From Oscillospiraceae bacterium (GTDB taxonomy: Bacteria; Bacillota; Clostridia; Oscillospirales; Acutalibacteraceae), in contig DPOR01000017.1 of the NCBI GenBank assembly GCA_003538135.1, positions 149,676 to 213,675 of the forward strand: 64,000 nt of DNA. The letters are read 5' to 3'. Positions 14,930 through 23,703 of this stretch are shown here, one piece after another. The first letter of the stretch is position 1. Each line of letters opens with the position of its first letter. The notes beneath the pieces are model-generated. The model saw nothing but the letters and a program-made list of their open reading frames with translations, was not told the origin of the DNA and ran no database searches. A program made the position numbers and the translations under genes.

Positions 14930-17269
14930 TCAATCCGGCGTATAGGTGTAAGTGAAGCAATGCGAGCGAAGGACTGCCGCGCCCATTATATTGAGTCTGA
15001 ACGCGTTGCCGCGCATAGTCCGATTGCCTATCTTCAGGCTCGAAATATAGCCGCAGCCGCTTCCGCGTGCGCTGTCATGCTCGAGTATCTTTATCCACTG
15101 CGCGGGGTCGTTTTGGAGCGTTATACGCTTTGACGCGTCAACCTTCGCGTTATACGCCTCAACCTTCTTGCGAATATCCTCGCTCGAAATAGTCAGAGTG
15201 CGCTTGACGTCGCCCTCGGGGCTTGTCCTGCCGCCCGCGAGATAGGGATATGTGCTCTGGCTGCCGCCCCATACGTTTATACTCGATGTAGTTTTGCCCG
15301 CCGCGGTCGAGAAATACGGGGTCAGTGCGGGCTTGCCGTTAAATTCAAGGCAGTCTCCGAGCGTCTGCTTTATCGCGGTCTCGATAGATGCGCTCGTTCC
15401 CGCATAGCTTTCGCGGAACGCATGGTTTGCGGAGGTCAGCTTAAAGTTCTGGCGCTTTGCGTAGGTATATATCGCAACCATCTGCGACTTTATCGACTCA
15501 AGCGGCGCAGACGGACCGACCTCGGCGTAGGCTGTCTTTCCGAGATATTCGGCAAGGGAATAGCTCTTGCCGTTATATGTAACCTTGCTCGGTAAATCGG
15601 AATCTCTGACAAGGCTTATACCCGGATTATTGTAATAGTGGAGCAAAATCCGCTTATAGTCCCAGCCGCGGCGCGCATACTCCGAAGCGCCGTTCTGGCT
15701 CATACCGACTCCGTGACCGTAGCCGTAGACCGTGAAAACAAAGGTGCCCGTCTTTTTCGAAGAGCTGTTCGGCTTTGTGGTCGTAGGCTTTTCGGTGGGC
15801 TTTGAAGTCGGCTTCTCGGTCGTGCTCGGGCGAGTCGTCGGTTTTGTGGTGATAACAGTCGTCAAAACGGTCGAGCTCTCGATTATCGAGCCCGGTACCG
15901 TGGCGCTTGTCTTCTCATCGGTGGTTTTCTCGGGGCGCGTACTCTGCGAGTCGGCAGTGTCGCCGTTTGGATGCTCTACGTCGGCAATGATCATATCGTC
16001 TATATCATCAATTATCCCGTCCGTATCGCTCTCTGAGGTATTCCCCCCCGATGTGTTGCCGCCCGACGCGCTGTTCTCAACCGTATCGCTCTCGCTTGTG
16101 TCGGACTCGCGTGCGTTCATGAGCGCCGCGCTGACCTGCGAGCCGTAGCCCTTGACCAAAAATGTAATCGCAGTTCCGATAAGCGCCGCGAGCAGGATAA
16201 TAGCCGCCACAATGAGCGCGGTTTTCTTGCCCGAACGCGCGGGAGCCGATTTATGATGGGTCGGATGCTCCCCGTCCTCGATTACTATCGCCGTGTCGTC
16301 GTCGACATTGTGCAGGACAAAGCCGTTTTTAGCATAGTCGGCAAGCGAGGAATAGAGCCTGTGAACGCAGGCATAGATAAACTGCTGGGTAGATTCACCC
16401 TTTCGGCTGTATACCTTGAATACCCGCGCCTTGTTCTCGTCCGCTATGCAGATGAACATGAAATATTTGCTGTCCTCTTCGTCGCTGCGGAAGACATTAG
16501 ATATTGCCGCACCGACTGATGCGCCGCTGTTCAGGCGGGCGCGTCCCGCCATGGCCGCCGTATATTCGCCGTGAGACTCGTCCTCCCGGCGCTCGCCGTC
16601 GGCCTGCTGAGCAAATATGACATCGGCAAAATCGGGCTCGTCATACGGAAGAACGGAGAACACAAACGGGCTGTTTTTGCTCGTCGCAACCGCAACGGAA
16701 ATTCCGCGCTCCTTCAGCAGCTCCACAACCTCCTCAGGGTTGCACTTCTCCTCTTCGCACAGCTCTCCCTCGGGAACATCCTCGCTTTTTTCTGTCTCCT
16801 TTGCACCTGTGCCGGGTGCAAAGACCGCTCTCAACTGTTCGGCAATTTTGGCGCAGCGTCCGTCCGAAAGAGGCACAAAGACAAGAGTCTGCTTGCCGCT
16901 TTTTTCTATAAAGCCGCAGTATTTGCCGTCGTCGGTCATAAGTATCTGCGCATCGGCGGGCATAAGACAGAAGTCCCCGTCCCCGTTTTTCAGCACCTCG
17001 GCTATCTCGGCGGAGGGCTCTGTTTTTGTCTTGAGCGCGGCAAAGAGCAGCTTCTTTATCTGAAGATAGTACCGCTCGGTAACCGCCAGAACCACGGTCT
17101 CCGTCTTTCCGAACGCCCCGGCAAGCGCAGTAAACAGCTCGCGGCTGTCCGCGAAGCGCTCGAAACGGCACTCCCCGCAGGCATCGGCAAAAACGGACTC
17201 ATATTCCGCTATTGCCCGATGCGGGAGAGGCTGATGAACAAAAGCCAGGAGCGAGATCTTATTTTCCAA
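14930..17269 (-). CDS. membrane protein: degenerate CinA-like cytoplasmic part plus SpoIID/LytB-type domain
   Basis: 779 residues, TTG start behind GAGGTGAT. Residues 1-320 are cytoplasmic and resemble, by eye, the CinA encoded two genes upstream. Residues 181-200 share about half their identities with CinA 261-280 (VV-LL-ERG---A-A-S), and 104-133 keep the P, G, G, F, P spacing of CinA 122-151. The catalytic signatures (GGLGPT, ESCTAG, GLAGPGGD) are missing. A helix (350-373) leads to a Ser/Thr/Pro-rich linker and a SpoIID-type domain, the family of sporulation lytic transglycosylases. GHGVGMSQNGASEYARRGW (518-536) precedes the APLESIKSQMVAIYTYAKR core (588-606), whereas in SpoIID it follows it. 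It is last in the iscS-thiI-cinA-srtB operon. Its function is unknown; peptidoglycan cleavage is plausible. Confidence 0.75.
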   Translation of the reverse strand: MENKISLLAFVHQPLPHRAIAEYESVFADACGECRFERFADSRELFTALAGAFGKTETVVLAVTERYYLQIKKLLFAALKTKTEPSAEIAEVLKNGDGDFCLMPADAQILMTDDGKYCGFIEKSGKQTLVFVPLSDGRCAKIAEQLRAVFAPGTGAKETEKSEDVPEGELCEEEKCNPEEVVELLKERGISVAVATSKNSPFVFSVLPYDEPDFADVIFAQQADGERREDESHGEYTAAMAGRARLNSGASVGAAISNVFRSDEEDSKYFMFICIADENKARVFKVYSRKGESTQQFIYACVHRLYSSLADYAKNGFVLHNVDDDTAIVIEDGEHPTHHKSAPARSGKKTALIVAAIILLAALIGTAITFLVKGYGSQVSAALMNARESDTSESDTVENSASGGNTSGGNTSESDTDGIIDDIDDMIIADVEHPNGDTADSQSTRPEKTTDEKTSATVPGSIIESSTVLTTVITTKPTTRPSTTEKPTSKPTEKPTTTKPNSSSKKTGTFVFTVYGYGHGVGMSQNGASEYARRGWDYKRILLHYYNNPGISLVRDSDLPSKVTYNGKSYSLAEYLGKTAYAEVGPSAPLESIKSQMVAIYTYAKRQNFKLTSANHAFRESYAGTSASIETAIKQTLGDCLEFNGKPALTPYFSTAAGKTTSSINVWGGSQSTYPYLAGGRTSPEGDVKRTLTISSEDIRKKVEAYNAKVDASKRITLQNDPAQWIKILEHDSARGSGCGYISSLKIGNRTMRGNAFRLNIMGAAVLRSHCFTYTYTPD

Positions 17270-17281
17270 AATATCACCTCA

Positions 17282-18745
17282 TTAGTTGGGATACCATCTG
17301 TTTGCGTTCTTATAGGGATTCTGTTTATTGAGCTTATCATACCACGCCTGAGGATATCTCGGGTTCGGATTGGTCTTGACAAGCGAAGTGTCGATTTCCT
17401 CGCTCTCGCCCTCGCGCATCATTCGCGCCACGACGACAAGGCGTGCATTGTCAAACTCATAGAGACAGGTTGAAAGAGTAAGTATCTTATCGGTCGGCTT
17501 GATATCGACGCCCGTTGTGTAGAGCTTTCTCGAATCAAGCTCCTTAATATACTGCTTGAAGCTGTCATCGCTTATATTTCTCCAGATATAGTTGAAGAAA
17601 TATCCGTTGTCCTCGGCCGTGGTGGCGTTTGTGATAAACACCGCGTAGACCTTCCATTTGTAGTCATGATAGATTGTGTTGAACTCGATTATCGGATTGT
17701 TTATGAATCCGCGCGTGGTACGGTAATCGAAAAGCTTGCTGAAAATCTTATCCGATGCGCGGGTGCTGTGGCCGTAGATTATGCTGTTGCGGTCAAGCGT
17801 TTTAACGGAGTTCTCGCAAGCTAAGAACGGGTTTCCGAGATCAGTATATCTGTGGGTGAAGCTGCGCTTGAGATAATACGAGTCGTTGTCGGTCTGGAGG
17901 ATGGGAAAGTCCATCTTGAGCTTGCTTATCTTGAGCCAGCCGACAAGGTCGGTGTTCTGCGTATACGCCTCGGCGTATTTTAGCTGCATACCCTCGGGGA
18001 AATCCACGTCGGGGTACTTCGCCTTTATCTCGTCCCACGGCAGCTTTTCCTCGGGCTGTATACCATTTATGTCGTTTTCAACGATATTGGGCTGAATGAA
18101 ATATGTATTTATCAGCATTCCCGCGCTGATAACAACCGTGACCATCGCCACCATAAAGACTATCTTTCGGATTATCTCGGAGACTCCGTCTCCCTTCATC
18201 GGGATTATGCCGCCTATAATCTTCTTGAAACCCTTTCTCTTGCCGCTGTTTTTCTCGTTTTCGCTGACCTCGCGCTCATATTCGCGCAGGGAGCCGCGCT
18301 CACGCTCGCTGAGGTTGACGGCAAAAACGGAGTCGGTGGGCATATCGAAATCGTCAAACGCCTGATGGGTCGGATACTCGGGCTCAGTGACCTTCGGGAT
18401 ATCCTCGCCGCTCAAATCGTCGGGCGGAATAAACTTATAAACATTGTCCGGCTTCGGCTCTGCGGACGGCTTGACCTCGGGCTCGGAAATATCCGAAGCC
18501 CCCCCGTTCTCGAGGTCGGAAACGCCAACGGGCTCCTGCCGCTCCTCTTCCGGCGCAGCGGCGCTTTCATGCCGCGTCTCATCCTCCGTCTGTGCGTCGC
18601 CGCCGTCGAGATATTTATGGGCTATTTTCTCCATCTCGTTTTGCTCCGCAGGCTTTTCATCGTCCTCAACCGATGTGTAGTGCTCAAACATTTCCCTCAT
18701 ATCGGGCAGCGAAATTTCACTGTCTTTTCTGTTTTTATCAGACAT
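17282..18745 (-). CDS. srtB: class B sortase with long cytoplasmic N-terminus
   Basis: A transpeptidase that cuts a sorting signal and joins the protein to the wall or to another protein. Catalytic residues are His326 (IIYGHST), Cys427 (TLSTC) and Arg435. The sequence around LKISKLKMDFPILQTDNDSY fits class B. The membrane helix is at about 196-218. Unusually, some 195 acidic residues precede it (rich in Glu, Asp, Pro), where SrtB normally has only a short tail. It lies 12 bp upstream of the SpoIID gene and 20 bp downstream of cinA. No protein in the window shows an obvious C-terminal sorting motif, so its substrate is elsewhere. Confidence 0.9.
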   Translation of the reverse strand: MSDKNRKDSEISLPDMREMFEHYTSVEDDEKPAEQNEMEKIAHKYLDGGDAQTEDETRHESAAAPEEERQEPVGVSDLENGGASDISEPEVKPSAEPKPDNVYKFIPPDDLSGEDIPKVTEPEYPTHQAFDDFDMPTDSVFAVNLSERERGSLREYEREVSENEKNSGKRKGFKKIIGGIIPMKGDGVSEIIRKIVFMVAMVTVVISAGMLINTYFIQPNIVENDINGIQPEEKLPWDEIKAKYPDVDFPEGMQLKYAEAYTQNTDLVGWLKISKLKMDFPILQTDNDSYYLKRSFTHRYTDLGNPFLACENSVKTLDRNSIIYGHSTRASDKIFSKLFDYRTTRGFINNPIIEFNTIYHDYKWKVYAVFITNATTAEDNGYFFNYIWRNISDDSFKQYIKELDSRKLYTTGVDIKPTDKILTLSTCLYEFDNARLVVVARMMREGESEEIDTSLVKTNPNPRYPQAWYDKLNKQNPYKNANRWYPN

Positions 18746-18765
18746 ACTCTTTCCTCCGATACAGG

Positions 18766-20010
18766 TTACTTTATTTTCTCTTCAAGCATGAGACGCGCAA
18801 GGTTCAGCGCCCTTGTCGCCGTAACGTGCCTGTTATATTCACGGTCATTTTCATGGCCGGTGACTATCTTTTCAACGAACACGCGGTCGCCGTCCGTGAC
18901 CGCCACGAAGCTTAATCCCCCGGGCAGAACTCCGTCGCCGCCGGGGCCCGCAAGGCCGGTAGTCGATATCGCTATATCCGCGCCGCTCACGCGCTTTGCG
19001 CCGAGAGCCATCTCGCGCGCCGTCTGTTCGCTGACCGCGCCGTATGTATCGAGAGTCTCGGGCGAAACGCCTAAAAGCTTCATTTTTATGTCATTGGAAT
19101 AGCTGACTATTCCGCACTCGAAAACCTCGGACGAGCCGGGGATATCCGTCAGTCTCTTGGGGAGCGTGCCCGCAGTGCACGACTCTGCGGTGGCTATTTT
19201 TTTGCCCCGCTCTCTGAGAAGTGCCACCACCCGCTCCTCGATTTTGTTCATATCCGTACCGTAGACGACGTCGCCGAGCCTGTCGCATATCTCGCGTATG
19301 ACCGGGGCGCACAGCCTGTCCGCCTCCGCCTGAGTCGCCGCCTTTGCAGTTATGCGAAGCTGCACCTCACCGCTCTTGTCATAGGGTGCGACAGTCGGAT
19401 TCTCTCTGTCGAACATATCCTCTACTTTTTCTGCGACTATGCTCTCGCCCATGCCGACTATATTGACCGTATGCGAAACTATCGTGCCGTCCGAATATTT
19501 TTTCAAAAAGCCGCGAACGCTCTCGTCAAACATCGGAGAGAGCTCGGCGGGCGGGCCGGGCAGGAAGATGACGCACTTTCCGTCCCTCTCAAGCGCCGCT
19601 CCGGGAGCAGTGCCGTGGTTGTTTCTGAACACCGTGCCGCCCACGGGCAGCATCGCCTGCTTCAAGTTGCTCTCGGGCATATGAATGCCCCTCGCCTTAA
19701 AATAGCCGCGTATGCGCTCGGAAAGTTCTCTGTCCTCCGCAAGCTCAAAGCCCATGACCTCGCAGCATACCTCTTTTGTCAGGTCATCGGCCGTGGGACC
19801 GAGACCGCCCGAGGTTATGACAATATCGCTGCGCCCGAGAGCCGCTTTAAGCTCCTGCGCAAGGCGAACGGGATTGTCCCCCACCGAGCTGCGGTGCAGG
19901 ACGGATATGCCCAGCTGCGCAAGCCCTTTTGAGAGGAACTGCTCGTTTGTATTGAGGATGTCCCCGAGCAGAAGCTCGGTGCCGACACAGAGAATTTCAC
20001 ATACTGCCAT
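18766..20010 (-). CDS. cinA: CinA family protein (competence/damage-inducible; NMN amidase type)
   Basis: 414 residues with two domains. The N-terminal molybdopterin-binding-like domain has TSGGLGPTADDLTKEV (about 66-81), linked to ADP-ribose/nucleotide pyrophosphatase activity in relatives. The C-terminal amidase domain has ATAESCTAGTL (about 273-283) and STTGLAGPGGDG, the active site of PncC, which deamidates nicotinamide mononucleotide. Full-length CinA is about 410-420 residues, so this copy looks intact. It begins 2 bp after the thiI stop. The gene two places downstream encodes a protein with a degenerate CinA-like half. Confidence 0.93.
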   Translation of the reverse strand: MAVCEILCVGTELLLGDILNTNEQFLSKGLAQLGISVLHRSSVGDNPVRLAQELKAALGRSDIVITSGGLGPTADDLTKEVCCEVMGFELAEDRELSERIRGYFKARGIHMPESNLKQAMLPVGGTVFRNNHGTAPGAALERDGKCVIFLPGPPAELSPMFDESVRGFLKKYSDGTIVSHTVNIVGMGESIVAEKVEDMFDRENPTVAPYDKSGEVQLRITAKAATQAEADRLCAPVIREICDRLGDVVYGTDMNKIEERVVALLRERGKKIATAESCTAGTLPKRLTDIPGSSEVFECGIVSYSNDIKMKLLGVSPETLDTYGAVSEQTAREMALGAKRVSGADIAISTTGLAGPGGDGVLPGGLSFVAVTDGDRVFVEKIVTGHENDREYNRHVTATRALNLARLMLEEKIK

Positions 20011-20012
20011 GT

Positions 20013-21197
20013 TTAATCACCTTTTGAAAAAGCTTTTATGACTGTCACCTTAGTGCCCTCGACTGCGCGCTTTATGGGCTCGTCCCACTCGGTGCCGCGC
20101 TCCGCTTTTTCAATTCCGGCTATCGTCGGATGGGTGCGCGGATGCTTCGGAGTGAACACCGTGCAGCAGTCCTCATAAGGCTGAATGGATATATCAAACG
20201 TCTCTATCTTTCTCGATATCGCAATAACCTCGTCCTTGTCCATGCCGATGAGCGGACGGAACACGGGCATTGAGGTCACGGCGTCGGTGCAGGCTATCGC
20301 GGGCATGGTCTGGCTTGCGACCTGACCCACGCTCTCGCCCGTTATCAGCGCCTGGCAGCCCTCTTTTATTGCTATCTCCTGCGAGATTCGCATCATCATG
20401 CGACGCATGACAAGGGTGAACACCTCTTCGGGGCAGTTATCTTTGATAAGCTCCTGAATCTCTGTAAACGGAACGACAAAGAGCATGATTCGTCCGCTGT
20501 ATTTTGCGACCTGACGCAGAAGCGAATGCACCTTCTGCTCGGCGCGCTGACTCGTATAGGGAGGGGACGCGAAGTGAATCGCTATCAGCTCTATGCCGCG
20601 CTTTGCCATCATCCAGCCTGCAACGGGACTGTCTATTCCGCCGGAGACGAGCAGAGCCGCCTTTCCCGCGGAGCCCGAGGGCATACCGCCCGCGCCCTTG
20701 AGCTGATTGCCGTGGACAAACGCGCACTTGTCGCGCACCTCGACATTTATTATAACATCCGGGTTATGAACATCGACCTTCAGATGATGAAACCTCGAGA
20801 GTATCTTTCCGCCGACTTCTCTGCATATCTCGGGAGAATTGAGCGGAAACTTCTTGTCCGCGCGCTTCGCCTCAACCTTAAAGGTCGAAGCCGCATTGAG
20901 CAGGGGAGCCGTGTATTCAACGCAGGTGTCGAGAATAACATCCATATCCTTTTCGACTGCGGCTGCGCGGGAGAGTCCGGCTATGCCGAAAACCTTCAAA
21001 AGCCTGTCTGTCGCTTCGTCGAGGTCTGCGTCCTCGGGTCCCTCGACTATGATAGTAGACTGCGCGGGGGTGCAGGTGAATTTGCCGAGCGACGCGAGTC
21101 TGCGGCGTATATTTGCCATGAGCATATCCTCAAAGGAGCGTCTGTTCAGTCCTTTGAGAGCAAGCTCGCCGTTTTTGACGAGAATAACTTCCTTCAT
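20013..21197 (-). CDS. thiI: tRNA 4-thiouridine synthase
   Basis: ThiI adenylates U8 of tRNA and replaces its oxygen with sulfur; it also serves thiamine synthesis in some bacteria. A THUMP domain (about residues 60-165) binds tRNA. The PP-loop SGGIDSPVAGWMMAKRG (185-201) binds ATP. A Cys pair in PYEDCCTVF is conserved near 365. At 394 residues it lacks the C-terminal rhodanese domain of the E. coli enzyme, as in B. subtilis, where a dedicated cysteine desulfurase supplies sulfur directly. That fits the desulfurase gene 15 bp upstream. Confidence 0.94.
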   Translation of the reverse strand: MKEVILVKNGELALKGLNRRSFEDMLMANIRRRLASLGKFTCTPAQSTIIVEGPEDADLDEATDRLLKVFGIAGLSRAAAVEKDMDVILDTCVEYTAPLLNAASTFKVEAKRADKKFPLNSPEICREVGGKILSRFHHLKVDVHNPDVIINVEVRDKCAFVHGNQLKGAGGMPSGSAGKAALLVSGGIDSPVAGWMMAKRGIELIAIHFASPPYTSQRAEQKVHSLLRQVAKYSGRIMLFVVPFTEIQELIKDNCPEEVFTLVMRRMMMRISQEIAIKEGCQALITGESVGQVASQTMPAIACTDAVTSMPVFRPLIGMDKDEVIAISRKIETFDISIQPYEDCCTVFTPKHPRTHPTIAGIEKAERGTEWDEPIKRAVEGTKVTVIKAFSKGD

Positions 21198-21212
21198 ATT
21201 GCGATTCCTTTT

Positions 21213-22346
21213 TTACTTATTTTTTCTTATTGCCTTCTGCCCTGCCGAAATGCCGTCGATGAGCATATCTATTTCCTCTTTCGTTGTGAAGCGGGAGAAG
21301 CTGATCCTCAGCGGGCTCTTTCTGACCTCGTCACTCAGTCCCATATTCTTGAGCACCGAGCTCTGATGTCCCTTTGAGCAGGCCGAGCCGCTCGAGACAT
21401 AGACGCCGCGTGAGGAGAGAAAATTGAGCATAGGCTCAGAGTTTATGCCGAGCACGGAGATGTTTGTAACATAGGGCAGCGCGTCCTCGGGCGAGTTTAT
21501 GACCACTCCGCCGAGGGAGCGAAGCCTTTCGCACATATAGTCACGCAGCTCGGTGACCTTTTTGAGCTGAGCCGTAAGATTCGGCAGAGCCGCGGCCGCC
21601 GCGCCGAAGCCCGCTATCGCAGGCATGGGCTGAGTGCCGGGGCGCAGCTTTTCCTCCTGCAAACCGCCGAAAACTATCGGCGAAAGCCGCACGCCCTTTT
21701 TGACATAGAGCGCGCCCACGCCCTTGGGTCCGTGTATCTTGTGGGAGCTGACCGTCATCAAATCGACACCCATCGCCGCGGGCTTCAGCGGCAGCTTGCC
21801 GAAAGCCTGCACCGCGTCGCAATGGATAAGCGCCGGCGACTTCGCCCGCGTCACAGCGGTTCTCGCCGCCTCGACCGGCTGAACCGTACCGGTCTCGTTG
21901 TTGACTGCCATTATACTCACGAGCACCGTGTCCGGGGTCACTGCGTCAAAGAGCTCACGCTCGCTGATGCGCCCTTTTCTGTCGACGCCCAAGCGTATAA
22001 CCTCAAAGCCCTCGCTTTCAAGGTGCTTGACCGTCTCCTCGATACTCGGATGCTCGACGCTCGTCGTCACTATCCGTCTGCCGCGTCGGCGCATGGCATG
22101 AGCCGCGCCCTGAACGGCAAGATTATTGCTCTCTGTCCCGCCGGAGGTAAAATACACCTCATCGTCCCGGCAGAAGAGCCTGCGCGCAATATTCGAGCGC
22201 GCGTTTTCGAGCATTTCGTCCGCCTCTATCCCCTTTTGGTGCAAGGAAGAGGGGTTTCCCCAAAGCTCTGTCACAGCGGTTTTCATCGCCTCAACAGCCT
22301 CACCGCACACGGGTGTGGTGGCGCTGTTGTCAAGATACGCCGTCAT
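21213..22346 (-). CDS. cysteine desulfurase (NifS/IscS-type, probable ThiI partner)
   Basis: A PLP enzyme that takes sulfur from cysteine. The PLP Lys203 is in SSHKIHGPKG, and the persulfide Cys323 in SSGSACSKGHQSS, a short active-site loop. HP-S-IEE near 99-104 carries the conserved His. 377 residues is normal. The ATG at 22346 (protein start MTAYLDNSATTP) follows TTGGAGTG; an in-frame start 11 codons upstream would begin with hydrophobic residues unlike the family. First gene of the operon with thiI, so it most likely feeds ThiI for s4U8, as NifZ does in B. subtilis (inference). Confidence 0.93.
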   Translation of the reverse strand: MTAYLDNSATTPVCGEAVEAMKTAVTELWGNPSSLHQKGIEADEMLENARSNIARRLFCRDDEVYFTSGGTESNNLAVQGAAHAMRRRGRRIVTTSVEHPSIEETVKHLESEGFEVIRLGVDRKGRISERELFDAVTPDTVLVSIMAVNNETGTVQPVEAARTAVTRAKSPALIHCDAVQAFGKLPLKPAAMGVDLMTVSSHKIHGPKGVGALYVKKGVRLSPIVFGGLQEEKLRPGTQPMPAIAGFGAAAAALPNLTAQLKKVTELRDYMCERLRSLGGVVINSPEDALPYVTNISVLGINSEPMLNFLSSRGVYVSSGSACSKGHQSSVLKNMGLSDEVRKSPLRISFSRFTTKEEIDMLIDGISAGQKAIRKNK

Positions 22347-22398
22347 AAGAAAAATCACTCCAAACAGCACGATTCCCAATTATACTTATATACACTAT

Positions 22399-22427
22399 AT
22401 TATACAACATAATCACCGGACTTGCAA
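22399..22427 (-). promoter_or_regulatory. promoter of the desulfurase-thiI-cinA-sortase-SpoIID operon
   Basis: Minus strand TTGCAA (22422-22427), 17-nt spacer, TATAAT (22399-22404). No other clear promoter or terminator separates the five genes down to 14930. Confidence 0.75.
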
Positions 22428-22537
22428 TATATTTGAGCCGATTGCGCCTTGCCGCAGAAAACTTTTTCCGCTCGCACATAAAACGCACGCTCGCTACATT
22501 ATATGATATAAAGTGCAACAAGGACAGCAAATAAAGA

Positions 22538-22565
22538 TTGACAAAAATATGCAATTTGCTATAAT
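22538..22565 (+). promoter_or_regulatory. promoter of the PAP2 gene
   Basis: TTGACA (22538-22543), 16-nt spacer, TATAAT (22560-22565). It lies inside the upstream in-frame extension, which shows translation must start later, at 22606. Confidence 0.85.
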
Positions 22566-22605
22566 TAGACTGAAAACCAAACCATTACATAAAGGAGAGT
22601 TAACA

Positions 22606-23595
22606 TTGACAAGACGAACAAAATCATGGGTCGCAGTGCTGCTTTTCATCGCAGTATTCGGCGCTCTGCTCGTGACCGCAACGTTCACCGACCTTCAGGT
22701 CAGCCATATTCTCACGGCAAAGGCGCTCGCTGCCCACACCTATTACACCAACGAAACCACATACGGAGTCGTGCTTGAGGCGGTCGGCTCGTCGCCCGTC
22801 TACCTCATGCTCGCGTTCAGCTTCCAGATTCTCTTCTGGCAGGTCATGCGCAAAATGAAAAAGCATCCGTGGAAAGAAATTCTTGCGATACTTCTTCTCG
22901 TCGCGGGAACGGCGGCATACTTCGTCATGTTCGACGACGCCGTAAAATATGCGCTCCAGCATATAGGCCCCGAGGCCGAGCTGTTCCGCAAGGCGGCATT
23001 CCTCAAGGGCATATCGATGTTCTTCGCGGGTCTTATGACCTTCTTTGCAACCTTCGCCATAAGGAACTACTCCGAGGAATCGGTCGGTAAGCTCGTTATG
23101 TTCGCGGTTGCGGTGCTCTGCGTTGCAGCTGTTTCCAACGGCATTATCGCCGCAGTCAAAGAGCCCGTCGGCCGTATGCGTTACCGCGCAATGAACTGCG
23201 AGGGCGGTGCCACAATCGGCGGATTTGACAATTTCACCCGCTGGTATGTCGTCAACGGTCAGCACATCCCCAAGGAAGAGATGAAAGCCCTCTTCGGCAC
23301 AACCGATGCGCTCAAGTCCTTCCCCAGCGGACACACCTGCTCCGCCGGCACGGTCTACTGCCTGCTTATGCTCCTCGATGTTTTCGCAGTCAAGAGCAAG
23401 GGCAAGAGAGCGGTCTGCTGGATAGCCGCCATCGCCTACACCGGCATGGTCGCCGTCAGCCGCATAATGGTCGGCGCGCACTTCTTCAGCGACGTCCTCA
23501 TGGGCGGCACGATAGCATTCGTATGCATGATAATTTCCAGAGAGATTTTCATCTGCAAGGGCGCGAATGTCAAAGCGATGTTCGGAAAAGAATAA
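22606..23595 (+). CDS. membrane phosphatase, PAP2 superfamily
   Basis: A 329-residue integral membrane enzyme with about six or more helices. The three PAP2 phosphatase motifs are present in order: KEPVGRMRYR (motif 1, KxxxxxxRP-like with the Pro not obvious), FPSGHTCS (motif 2, catalytic His) and SRIMVGAHFFSDVLMG (motif 3). Relatives dephosphorylate undecaprenyl pyrophosphate or lipid phosphates. The start is TTG at 22606 behind AAAGGAGAG, because the promoter overlaps the more upstream ATG. Single-gene unit ended by a terminator. Confidence 0.85.
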   Translation: MTRRTKSWVAVLLFIAVFGALLVTATFTDLQVSHILTAKALAAHTYYTNETTYGVVLEAVGSSPVYLMLAFSFQILFWQVMRKMKKHPWKEILAILLLVAGTAAYFVMFDDAVKYALQHIGPEAELFRKAAFLKGISMFFAGLMTFFATFAIRNYSEESVGKLVMFAVAVLCVAAVSNGIIAAVKEPVGRMRYRAMNCEGGATIGGFDNFTRWYVVNGQHIPKEEMKALFGTTDALKSFPSGHTCSAGTVYCLLMLLDVFAVKSKGKRAVCWIAAIAYTGMVAVSRIMVGAHFFSDVLMGGTIAFVCMIISREIFICKGANVKAMFGKE

Positions 23596-23614
23596 GATAC
23601 AAAAAGCAGCAATC

Positions 23615-23648
23615 ACCGCCCCATACGGCTCAGGTCATACGGGGCGGT
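23615..23648 (+). terminator. terminator of the PAP2 gene
   Basis: ACCGCCCC (23615-23622) and GGGGCGGT (23641-23648) around an 18-nt loop, followed by TTCTTTT. Confidence 0.65.
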
Positions 23649-23663
23649 TTCTTTTAAGAGAAA

Positions 23664-23693
23664 AGCACGGTGTATCTTTCGACACACCGTGCT
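23664..23693 (-). terminator. terminator of the rpmH-jag operon
   Basis: AGCACGGTGT (23664-23673) pairs with ACACCGTGCT (23684-23693). The minus strand runs into TTTTC, the plus strand into CGTTTTTTG, so it works both ways. Confidence 0.8.
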
Positions 23694-23703
23694 CGTTTTT
23701 TGT

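Noticed and set aside
22513..22605. Upstream ATG start of the PAP2 protein
   Set aside because: A consensus promoter (22538-22565) lies inside this stretch; the TTG at 22606 has AAAGGAGAG in place.
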